Assembly: GCA_031265015.1 (NCBI GenBank)
Contig: JAISDG010000203.1
Location: forward strand, 1-5,630
Source: Spirochaetaceae bacterium
GTDB lineage: Bacteria > Spirochaetota > Spirochaetia > Treponematales > Breznakiellaceae
DNA length: 5,630 bases
Reading direction: 5' to 3'
A program made the translations under genes and the position numbers. Below the pieces are notes generated by a model, which was given only the letters and a program-made list of their open reading frames with translations, had not been told where the DNA came from and did no database searches. Below are positions 1 to 5,630 of this stretch, in pieces (position 1 is the first letter of the stretch; every line of letters begins with the position of its first letter).

Positions 1-2670
1 CGGTTCATAGTAGGGATCGTCAAAGGGTTTCCGGATCCTGGTCCTGGCATTGGTTTCGCTGATCCATATCCTGGTGGTGGCGTCCCCCGCCAGGGCGTTT
101 TCCTCGGGAGGAATATCCGTGGTCAGGGAAAGGGTCTGCATTTTATCCATCACGCTGGCGTTAAAGTTTGCCTGCACCTGGTGAAATTCAATATCTTCCC
201 GGTTCCATTTGCCCCGGACCACATCCCACGAATCCTGTATGCTGTCATATCCCGATTTTACCAGCAATCCCTTGACGGAATACCGGAAATTCGTCGTTTT
301 CCATACGTCGCTCTGATAAAAGGGCCGCAGGGTAAAACCGTATTCCGCGGAACTGGAAAAGTAGGTCATATTGTGAACCTGCCGCATCGCCGCTTCCCGT
401 TTCGGGGCATCCTCGAATTCCGAGGCCTGTTCGTTCATGTAGCTGTAATCCTGCCATGAGGAGACGCCGTAAAACCGCAGGGTGTTGGTATAGATGTCCC
501 GTTTTTCCGACAGGGTTAAACCCACGGTGGCGTCGGCCCTGACGGTATAGAGCTGATACGCCATATCCCCCCAGTCTATGTCCCCGGGGCCTTTCCAGCT
601 TACGTCCTGAGCGGAAGAATCAACCCCGTTGGAATTGAATTTTATTTCCGACGCCGCCGACGGGGTAAGCCGGTAATCCAGGGCAAAGCGCTGCCCCCCC
701 AAAAGGGGGGCGTTGATGGTCCTGGTCAGGGCGGGAGGATGAAGGCGCAGGGCATCTTCTTCCGCTCCCCCGGGGTTTTCAGGCTCCGCCCAGGGGGAAA
801 CCGCTTTTCCCCAGCCTTCTATATACGCGTCCTCCGCCCGGGCCGGATCCGTACTTTCCCCCAATACCAGGGGCATGCCGCCGATGGAAGCGGACACCGA
901 AAAGAGGGTAAATTTATTGGGATAAAAAAAGGACAGATCCGGCGGGTAGGAAAGCAGGGAACCGGGATGGGGGATGTTCCTGGTTTCAAAGGAAACGGCC
1001 ATGCTGACGCTGGTCAGGGTAAGCTCGTTGATGTAGGGCGACAATCCCGCGGTTACAAAGGACAGGTTTCCGTCCAGGCTCCAGATATACGAACTAATGG
1101 AATCGGTGTTGATGGTCATGTCCGGCTTGGTACTGTTTTGAAGCAGGGAAAAAAAGCTGGAATCTTCGGAGCGCCTCATAAAATCGTTATCCATATAGGG
1201 ATCCGAATATAAAGGCAGATTCCAGGAAAGATTGGCGCTGTTGGCCACGGTTCCCGAACCGCCGACCGATCCGGTACTGACAAAACGGTACCGGAAGGGA
1301 ACTTTACCGTCAAAAAAATACGAACCCTGCCAGCTGCTGGTTCCGTCATATTTGGGATAAAAGGGAGTATAGTTTCCGTAATCATAGGCAATATCCCGGC
1401 TCCAGGCCATTCCCCCGGAAAAATTAAGATCCCCGAAATAACCCTTGGCGGGGACGGCCAGCTCCGTGCCCAGGTAGTACCCCAGGTTGACGTAGGCGTC
1501 CGCCAGCAGTGAAAGCTTTATCTCGTTTTCGTCCCGGGCCCGGCGGCCCGTGCTGCGGAGGAATACCCCTTCCCGGACTTTTTCCATGCCTTCCCCGGAA
1601 CCCATAATGGCGGTAATGGAGCTTTCTTCCGCCAGGGGAAGCGCCTTGGGCCGTCCCAAAATATAGGTGGTGGTCTGGACAAAGCTGCCTTCCCTGGTAC
1701 GGATGCCAAGAACCGGGTGAAAGATGATTTCATTGGCGGGATAATAAAAAGCGGGGATCCACAAAACGGGAATTTCCCCCACCTTGACGACGGCATTAAG
1801 AATCGCCCAGTCGGAGCCCGGAAGAAGCCATAGTTTGGAAGCGTCGATGGACCAGAAGGCTTCCGGTTCTTTGGGGTTGGTTATTTTCGAACGGCGCAGG
1901 ACCGTGGAATTTTCGCCGTTCCGGGAAACCACCTCCCCCTCAAAGCGATAGGTGCTGACGCCTTCGCTGATCTCGTGATCCGAAATTCCTTTCATAAAAG
2001 CGGTGGACCAGTTGTCCAGGTTAACGGTAATGCCGTCCCCCCGGAAGGTTTCAATCTTGTCCCCGTCTTCTTTGATATACACAACCCCGCCGGAGGCGGT
2101 CATGATCTTTCTGGTGCGGTTATAGAGTATTTCTTCCGCTTCAATACGGTGTATTATTTCCCCGTCCTGCAGGCTTACCGAAACGCCCCCCCGGAGCCGG
2201 GCATATTCTTCATGTACCGATTCAACGGTAAAATATTCGGTGGCCTGGGCCGATTCTATGGTGATAATCAGTTCCCGCTTTTGCGCCGAATCCGGTTCCT
2301 CCCCGGAGGCCTCGGCTTCAGGCGCCGTTTCCGGAACCGCGTCTTCGGGAACCGTTTCCGCGGCTTCACCCGCGGATTCCGTGGGTTTGTAATAATCCCG
2401 CAGCCGGGAAACCAGCTCTTCCCTGCTTCCCTCGCCGCTTAATCCCAGGCTGCGGCACCAGTCGGCCAGTTCCGGAAGGGACGATGTGGCCAAATCCCGG
2501 TCCAGGATAAACTCCGGGGTAAGGCCCCGGGGTTTATCCGGCTCCCCGCTTTCCGCGGCCTCCGAAGGTCCCTGCTCCACCGGCCCTTGTTCCGGCGATC
2601 CCTGTTCCGCTTCCTGGGCAAAAACCGCAAGGGGCAGACAGATCAAAAGGAAAAGGCCGGCTTTTCTCAT
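1..2670 (-). CDS. lptD: LptD/OstA-like outer-membrane assembly protein (3' end outside window)
   Basis: LptD-family proteins form the outer-membrane beta-barrel that inserts lipopolysaccharide or related glycolipid into the outer leaflet. The frame gives 890 residues without a stop and runs off base 1. Residues 1-18 form a signal peptide (RK, hydrophobic core, VFA before Q19). Residues 22-36 are three tandem pentapeptides (EQGSP, EQGPV, EQGPS). Residues 49-94 resemble a SAP/HeH helical motif, and 95-131 are an acidic Pro/Glu/Ala linker. Residues 145-230 look like the OstA/LptA beta-jellyroll. Residues 296-340 (VGEIPVLWIPAFYYP, then HPVLGIRT) resemble the entry to the LptD barrel. The remainder alternates aromatic and polar residues like outer-membrane strands, with WNLPLYSDPY at 483-492. 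The ATG at 2670 overlaps the uvrA stop and has no clear Shine-Dalgarno, so translation is probably coupled to uvrA. The only mature cysteine seen is C72. The family call is by motif recognition; another barrel protein with an OstA domain remains possible. Confidence 0.82.
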   Translation of the reverse strand, partial: MRKAGLFLLICLPLAVFAQEAEQGSPEQGPVEQGPSEAAESGEPDKPRGLTPEFILDRDLATSSLPELADWCRSLGLSGEGSREELVSRLRDYYKPTESAGEAAETVPEDAVPETAPEAEASGEEPDSAQKRELIITIESAQATEYFTVESVHEEYARLRGGVSVSLQDGEIIHRIEAEEILYNRTRKIMTASGGVVYIKEDGDKIETFRGDGITVNLDNWSTAFMKGISDHEISEGVSTYRFEGEVVSRNGENSTVLRRSKITNPKEPEAFWSIDASKLWLLPGSDWAILNAVVKVGEIPVLWIPAFYYPANEIIFHPVLGIRTREGSFVQTTTYILGRPKALPLAEESSITAIMGSGEGMEKVREGVFLRSTGRRARDENEIKLSLLADAYVNLGYYLGTELAVPAKGYFGDLNFSGGMAWSRDIAYDYGNYTPFYPKYDGTSSWQGSYFFDGKVPFRYRFVSTGSVGGSGTVANSANLSWNLPLYSDPYMDNDFMRRSEDSSFFSLLQNSTKPDMTINTDSISSYIWSLDGNLSFVTAGLSPYINELTLTSVSMAVSFETRNIPHPGSLLSYPPDLSFFYPNKFTLFSVSASIGGMPLVLGESTDPARAEDAYIEGWGKAVSPWAEPENPGGAEEDALRLHPPALTRTINAPLLGGQRFALDYRLTPSAASEIKFNSNGVDSSAQDVSWKGPGDIDWGDMAYQLYTVRADATVGLTLSEKRDIYTNTLRFYGVSSWQDYSYMNEQASEFEDAPKREAAMRQVHNMTYFSSSAEYGFTLRPFYQSDVWKTTNFRYSVKGLLVKSGYDSIQDSWDVVRGKWNREDIEFHQVQANFNASVMDKMQTLSLTTDIPPEENALAGDATTRIWISETNARTRIRKPFDDPYYEP
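694..710 (-). repeat. G7/C6 inverted repeat with four-base loop inside the lptD-like gene
   Basis: The plus strand reads C7, A4, G6, so the minus (coding) strand has C6, T4, G7. Six G:C pairs can close a four-base loop, giving a strong small hairpin within codons 654-659 (Ala-Pro-Leu-Leu-Gly-Gly). The G7 run is also a possible polymerase slippage site. It is not followed by a T-tract on the coding strand and lies inside an open frame, so it is not called a terminator. Confidence 0.6.
2389..2526 (-). other. SAP/HeH-like helical motif in the N-terminus of the LptD-like protein
   Basis: Residues 49-94 are a compact, probably two-to-three-helix segment with the pattern SSLPELADWCRSLGL, then GSREELVSRLRDYY. 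This resembles the helix-extension-helix of SAP/HeH domains (leucine-rich first helix, LGL turn, Gly-Ser, Arg/Glu-rich second helix). It sits between two low-complexity linkers, so it is likely an independent module. SAP motifs are best known from nucleic-acid-binding proteins, but the signal peptide places this one outside the cytoplasm. The resemblance is by eye. Confidence 0.5.
2563..2607 (-). repeat. Three tandem 15-bp units encoding EQGxx pentapeptides
   Basis: Codons 22-36 of the LptD-like gene encode EQGSP, EQGPV and EQGPS in a row, a perfect 15-base period at the reading-frame level with synonymous differences between units (GAACAG, GAACAA, GAGCAG). The repeat lies just after the signal peptide and probably forms a flexible, acidic spacer. 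Copy number could vary without breaking the frame. Confidence 0.7.
2617..2670 (-). other. Predicted Sec signal peptide of the LptD-like protein
   Basis: Residues 1-18 have a short basic N-region (Arg2, Lys3), a hydrophobic core (GLFLLICLPLAV) and a VFA motif just before Gln19, which fits signal peptidase I cleavage. The sequence LLIC contains Cys11, but its position and the Ile before it do not fit a normal lipobox, so a lipoprotein is not favoured. The peptide supports both the chosen start codon and export to the periplasm and outer membrane. Confidence 0.8.
2667..2670 (-). promoter_or_regulatory. ATGA start/stop overlap between uvrA and the lptD-like gene
   Basis: The minus-strand ATGA contains the lptD-like ATG (2670-2668) and the uvrA TGA (2669-2667). 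The 20 bases upstream on the minus strand contain no good AGGAGG-like sequence at normal spacing; the nearest purine runs (GGAAGG, AAGG) are too far from the ATG. This decides the lptD start, because the signal peptide begins exactly here. It suggests termination-reinitiation coupling, which is inferred from layout only. Confidence 0.75.
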
Positions 2671-5567
2671 CGGGAGACAGCAGACCTTGCCTTCCGGGCC
2701 GGTGAAGCCCCGTTTTTTCCCCGGGACAGGCGTTCGAACATCCCTTTCAGATACACTCCCGTATACGATTTGGAACAGGCGGCGACTTTTTCCGGGGTTC
2801 CGGAGGTCACCACCTCTCCGCCCCGGCCGCCCCCTTCGGGCCCCAGGTCGATAATATAATCCGCCTGGAGAAGGACGTCCAGGTTATGTTCGATCATCAC
2901 CACCGTATTTCCCTGGCCGGCCAGGCACTGGATCACTTCCATCAGCTGCTTGACATCGGCAAAGTGAAGCCCCGTGGTGGGTTCGTCCAGGATATACAGG
3001 GTCCTGCCGGTAGACCGTTTGGACAGTTCCAGGGCCAGCTTTACCCGCTGGGCCTCGCCGCCCGACAGAGTCAGGGCGGACTGGCCCAGTTTAACATAGC
3101 CCAGCCCCACCGAAAGCAGGGTGTTGAGCTTCCGGGCTATCTGGGGTATGGCGTTAAAAAAGGCCGCCGCTTCTTCAATGGTCATGTCCAGGACATCGGC
3201 AATGTTCTTTCCCTTGTAGCGCACTTCCAGGGTTTCCTTGTTAAAGCGTTTGCCGTGGCAGACATCGCAGATAATATACACGTCGGGCAGAAAGTTCATT
3301 TCGATTTTAATGGTCCCGTCGCCGGAGCAGTTCTCACAGCGGCCCCCCCGGACATTAAAGGAAAAACGCCCCGGCCTGTAGCCCCGGACCTTTGACTCCG
3401 GCAGGGCGGCAAACAAATCCCTGATGGCGCCGAAAACCTGCACATAGGTGGCGGGGTTGGACCGGGGGGTCCGCCCGATGGGGCTCTGGTCGATGTCGAT
3501 CACCTTGTCGATAAACTCCGCCCCTTCCAGTTTTTTATAGGCCCCCTCGATGTGATTGGATCCGTAGACCTCGTTGGCCAGGGCAGGGTACAGCACGTCA
3601 CTTAACAGGGTAGACTTTCCCGACCCGGATACCCCGGTAATACAGGTAAACATCCCCAGGGGAATATTCACGTCGATGTTTTTCAGGTTGTGTTCCGTCA
3701 CCCCCCGGAGGCGTAAAAAAGTACCGTTCCCCATCCTGCGCTCCCGGGGGATTTCCATGGTCAGGGTTCCCGCCAGGTACCGGCCGGTAAGGCTTTCTTT
3801 TACTTTCATCACCTCTTTGGGGCTTCCCTGGGCTATCACCCTGCCGCCGTGAACTCCCGCGCCGGGCCCCAGATCAACGATATAATCGGCGGTCCGCAGG
3901 GTCTGTTCGTCATGCTCCACCACGATAAGGGTGTTCCCCAAATCCCGCAGGTACAGCAGGGTATCGATAAGCCGCTGGTTGTCCCGCTGGTGCAGGCCTA
4001 TGCTCGGCTCGTCAAGAATGTAGAACACCCCCACCAGGCTTGAACCGATTTGGGTGGCAAGCCTTATCCGCTGGGCTTCGCCCCCGGATAAGGTGGCGCT
4101 CTTCCGTTCCAGCGAAAGATAATCAAGGCCCACGTTTTGCATAAAGCCCAGCCGGGCCCGTATTTCCTTAAGGATCTGGGAGGATATTTTTTTTTCCGCG
4201 GCGTTAAACTTCACCGTCTCAAAAAACCCCAGGGAATCGGTGACGGACAAACTGGAAAGCTCCCAGATATTCTTTCCCCCCACCGTCACCCCCAGGACCT
4301 CCGGTTTAAGCCGCTTCCCCCCGCAGGCTTCACAGGGTTTCTGGCTCATGAATTTTTCAAGCCATTCCTTGATTCCCGAAGACTGGGTCTCAAAGTAGCG
4401 CCGCTTTAGATCCTCCAGGATTCCGGGAAAGGGGGAATTGTACTCAAAGTGGCCGCTGCCGTCCCGGTTTTCATACCGGACCCGGATATCGTCGCTGGTA
4501 CCGTAGAGAATCGCCTTCAGGACGGACTTGGGCAGTTCGTTAAAGGGCGTGTTAAGGCTGAATTTGTAATGCCTGGCCAGGCTTTCAAACCGGCTCCGGT
4601 GCCAGGCGCTGTCGGGGTTGTAGGGAAGGCAGCCCCCTTCGTTAAACGAAAGGCTTTTGTCGGGGATCACCAGGTCGGGATTGAACTCCATTTTAATTCC
4701 CAGCCCCGAGCAGTCGGGACACGCCCCGTAGGGGTTGTTAAAGGAAAAAAGCCTGGGCTGGAGTTCGGGGATTGAAACGCCGCAGCGGGGGCATGCGTTT
4801 TTCTGGGACACAAAGTACTCGTTTATCTTGTTTTCCCCTTTTTTCTGGGCCAGTACCAGCATGATCCCGTCGGCGGTCTGGAGCGCGGTCTCCACCGATT
4901 CGGCCAGCCGGGACCGTATATCGTTCCCTACCACCAGCCGGTCTACGATGATCTCGATGGTGTGCTTTTTCTGCTTGTCCAGTTTAATGGGCTGCGCGGA
5001 ATCTTCGTCCAGGCTGACCGGCACTCCGTCGATCCGGGCCCGGGCAAAACCCGCCTTCCGGGCGGCGTCGATAATGTTCCGGTGTTCCCCCTTCTTCCCC
5101 CGGATTACCGGGGCAAGCAGCTGCACCCGGTCCCCCTGGCCCATGGCCAGGATCGTGTCGATGATCGAGTCCACCGCCTGTTCCTTGATCTCCCTTCCGC
5201 AGACGGGGCAGTGGGGAATCCCTATCCGGGCATAGAGGAGCCGGTAATAGTCGTAAATTTCCGTCACCGTTCCCACGGTAGACCGGGGATTCCGGTGGGT
5301 GGTTTTCTGTTCTATGGAAATGGCCGGTGAAAGGCCTTCGATATAGTCCAGGTCGGGCTTGTCCATCCTGCCCAGAAACTGCCGGGCATAGGCGGAAAGG
5401 CTTTCCACATAACGCCGCTGGCCTTCGGCAAAAATCGTGTCGAAGGCCAGGGAACTTTTACCGGATCCGGAAAGGCCCGACACCACGATCAGTTTATCCC
5501 GGGGAAGTTCCAGATCGATGTTTTTCAGGTTATGTTCCCGCGCGCCCTTGATGATAAGCTTGTTCAT
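2667..5567 (-). CDS. uvrA: UvrABC excinuclease subunit A (complete)
   Basis: UvrA is the damage-sensing ATPase of cytoplasmic nucleotide excision repair; it dimerises, finds bulky lesions with UvrB and loads UvrB onto DNA. The 966-residue frame shows the full tandem-ABC layout. The first half has Walker A GLSGSGKSS at 31-39 (K37), a zinc module with C259, C262, C283 and C286, a CEACGGKRL insertion motif near 412-420, signature LSGGEAQ at 493-499 and Walker B YILDE at 516-520. The second half has Walker A GVSGSGKST at 645-653 (K651), a zinc module with C744, C747, C767 and C770, LSGGEAQ at 834-840 and YILDE at 858-862. All key residues are present and the length is slightly above the roughly 940 residues of E. 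coli UvrA. The start is well fixed: an in-frame TAA lies one codon upstream of the ATG. No Shine-Dalgarno sequence or SOS-type operator is visible upstream. The last 19 residues form a basic tail. The stop overlaps the start of the next gene. Confidence 0.99.
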   Translation of the reverse strand: MNKLIIKGAREHNLKNIDLELPRDKLIVVSGLSGSGKSSLAFDTIFAEGQRRYVESLSAYARQFLGRMDKPDLDYIEGLSPAISIEQKTTHRNPRSTVGTVTEIYDYYRLLYARIGIPHCPVCGREIKEQAVDSIIDTILAMGQGDRVQLLAPVIRGKKGEHRNIIDAARKAGFARARIDGVPVSLDEDSAQPIKLDKQKKHTIEIIVDRLVVGNDIRSRLAESVETALQTADGIMLVLAQKKGENKINEYFVSQKNACPRCGVSIPELQPRLFSFNNPYGACPDCSGLGIKMEFNPDLVIPDKSLSFNEGGCLPYNPDSAWHRSRFESLARHYKFSLNTPFNELPKSVLKAILYGTSDDIRVRYENRDGSGHFEYNSPFPGILEDLKRRYFETQSSGIKEWLEKFMSQKPCEACGGKRLKPEVLGVTVGGKNIWELSSLSVTDSLGFFETVKFNAAEKKISSQILKEIRARLGFMQNVGLDYLSLERKSATLSGGEAQRIRLATQIGSSLVGVFYILDEPSIGLHQRDNQRLIDTLLYLRDLGNTLIVVEHDEQTLRTADYIVDLGPGAGVHGGRVIAQGSPKEVMKVKESLTGRYLAGTLTMEIPRERRMGNGTFLRLRGVTEHNLKNIDVNIPLGMFTCITGVSGSGKSTLLSDVLYPALANEVYGSNHIEGAYKKLEGAEFIDKVIDIDQSPIGRTPRSNPATYVQVFGAIRDLFAALPESKVRGYRPGRFSFNVRGGRCENCSGDGTIKIEMNFLPDVYIICDVCHGKRFNKETLEVRYKGKNIADVLDMTIEEAAAFFNAIPQIARKLNTLLSVGLGYVKLGQSALTLSGGEAQRVKLALELSKRSTGRTLYILDEPTTGLHFADVKQLMEVIQCLAGQGNTVVMIEHNLDVLLQADYIIDLGPEGGGRGGEVVTSGTPEKVAACSKSYTGVYLKGMFERLSRGKNGASPARKARSAVSR

Positions 5568-5570
5568 GAT

Positions 5571-5630
5571 TTAGTTTAGCCCGAAAAAAGGATGGCTTTC
5601 AATGTCGCGCCGCCCAAAATCCGCCATCCG
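5571..5630 (-). CDS. Possible C-terminal tail of an upstream gene (5' end outside window)
   Basis: From the right edge, 19 sense codons are open on the minus strand and end in TAA at 5571-5573. The last residues would be DIESHPFFGLN. The frame is the same as uvrA, with one ATC codon between this TAA and the uvrA ATG. If it is a gene end, uvrA would follow with a three-base gap in an operon. I do not recognise the peptide. An ATG occurs at 5627, so it could also be a tiny leader peptide. Equally, the stretch may be non-coding, since it contains the terminator-like hairpin and T6 tract. Confidence 0.25.
   Translation of the reverse strand, partial: RMADFGRRDIESHPFFGLN
5573..5602 (-). promoter_or_regulatory. 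Candidate sigma-70-type promoter for uvrA, possibly leaderless
   Basis: The minus strand carries TTGAAA (5602-5597, five of six matches to TTGACA), an 18-base spacer, then TAAACT (5578-5573, four of six matches to TATAAT). A start point at the usual distance from this -10 box would fall on or next to the uvrA ATG at 5567, giving a nearly leaderless mRNA. That would fit the missing Shine-Dalgarno. It overlaps the terminator-like hairpin and could be chance. Confidence 0.25.
5584..5629 (-). terminator. Possible intrinsic terminator or attenuator just upstream of uvrA
   Basis: On the minus strand a 7-base arm GGATGGC (5629-5623) pairs perfectly with GCCATCC (5596-5590), which is followed directly by six T residues (5589-5584). 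Stem followed by T-tract is the form of a Rho-independent terminator in the direction of uvrA transcription. The 26-base loop is longer than usual and the stem is short, so the call is weak. It could end an upstream transcript or attenuate read-through into uvrA. Confidence 0.3.

Noticed and set aside
739..1212. Plus-strand 157-residue open frame opposite the lptD-like gene
   Set aside because: The minus strand is open without a stop for 890 codons with a signal peptide and LptD motifs, whereas this frame has Gly/Arg-rich shadow composition and no domain.
1518..1796. Short minus-strand frames inside the lptD-like gene, here 92 residues and others at 245-457, 1176-1391 and 2439-2630
   Set aside because: They are out-of-frame internal readings of the long open frame that starts at 2670 and leaves the window at base 1.
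1975..2442. Plus-strand 155-residue open frame with Phe/Arg/Gly-rich repeats
   Set aside because: The repeats are the antisense reading of Glu/Pro/Ala-rich linker codons in the LptD-like protein, so it is a compositional artefact.
2637..2670. Lipoprotein signal (lipobox) in the LptD-like protein
   Set aside because: Cys11 follows LLI rather than a small residue and comes too early in the peptide. A signal peptidase I site after Ala18 fits better.
2886..3395. Plus-strand 169-residue open frame opposite uvrA
   Set aside because: It lies fully antisense to the conserved C-terminal ABC domain of UvrA. Its His/Gly/Gln-rich translation has no recognisable domain, and it is explained by the GC-rich codon bias of the opposite strand.
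5199..5213. Extra zinc site in UvrA from HCPVCG at residues 119-124
   Set aside because: Only two cysteines (C120, C123) are present here with no nearby second pair, so a metal site cannot be supported; the two standard zinc modules lie elsewhere.
4735..5235. Plus-strand 166-residue open frame opposite the N-terminal half of uvrA
   Set aside because: It is an antisense shadow with Ser/Arg-rich composition and no motif, overlapping clearly conserved UvrA sequence.
5568..5630. SOS (LexA) operator upstream of uvrA
   Set aside because: Neither a CTGT-N8-ACAG nor a GAAC-N4-GTTC type palindrome is present in the 63 visible upstream bases; an operator farther upstream would be outside the window.

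Overview
This window reads as ordinary chromosomal DNA from a spirochaete. It is most likely a Treponema-type organism with a GC-rich genome. The assignment rests on protein character and gene order. A UvrA excinuclease gene is followed directly, on the same strand, by an LptD/OstA-type outer-membrane assembly protein. From memory, Treponema pallidum has the same adjacency (TP0514 uvrA, TP0515 LptD-like). No sequence search was run, so the genus is an inference.

Everything supported lies on the minus strand, so transcription runs from high to low coordinates. At the right edge (5571-5630) is a short open stretch that ends in TAA one codon before uvrA. It may be the tail of an upstream gene, or it may be intergenic DNA carrying a terminator-like hairpin (5584-5629) and a possible promoter (5573-5602). 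The complete uvrA gene occupies 2667-5567 and encodes 966 residues. It overlaps the next gene by four bases (ATGA). That gene is the LptD-like one, which starts at 2670 and stays open through all 890 codons to base 1, so its C-terminus lies outside the window.

The two genes act in different compartments: UvrA in cytoplasmic nucleotide excision repair, and the LptD-like protein in the outer membrane after Sec export. The ATGA overlap, together with no visible Shine-Dalgarno sequence before lptD, suggests co-transcription and translational coupling rather than a shared pathway.

There is no gene-free stretch over 300 bases. I see no tRNA, rRNA, CRISPR array, insertion sequence or attachment site. 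The many plus-strand open frames look like antisense shadows of GC-rich coding sequence. I did not find a convincing new biological system. The points most worth a second look are a SAP/HeH-like helical motif in the exported N-terminus of the LptD-like protein, a G7/C6 hairpin tract inside its coding region, and the unusual start region of uvrA.
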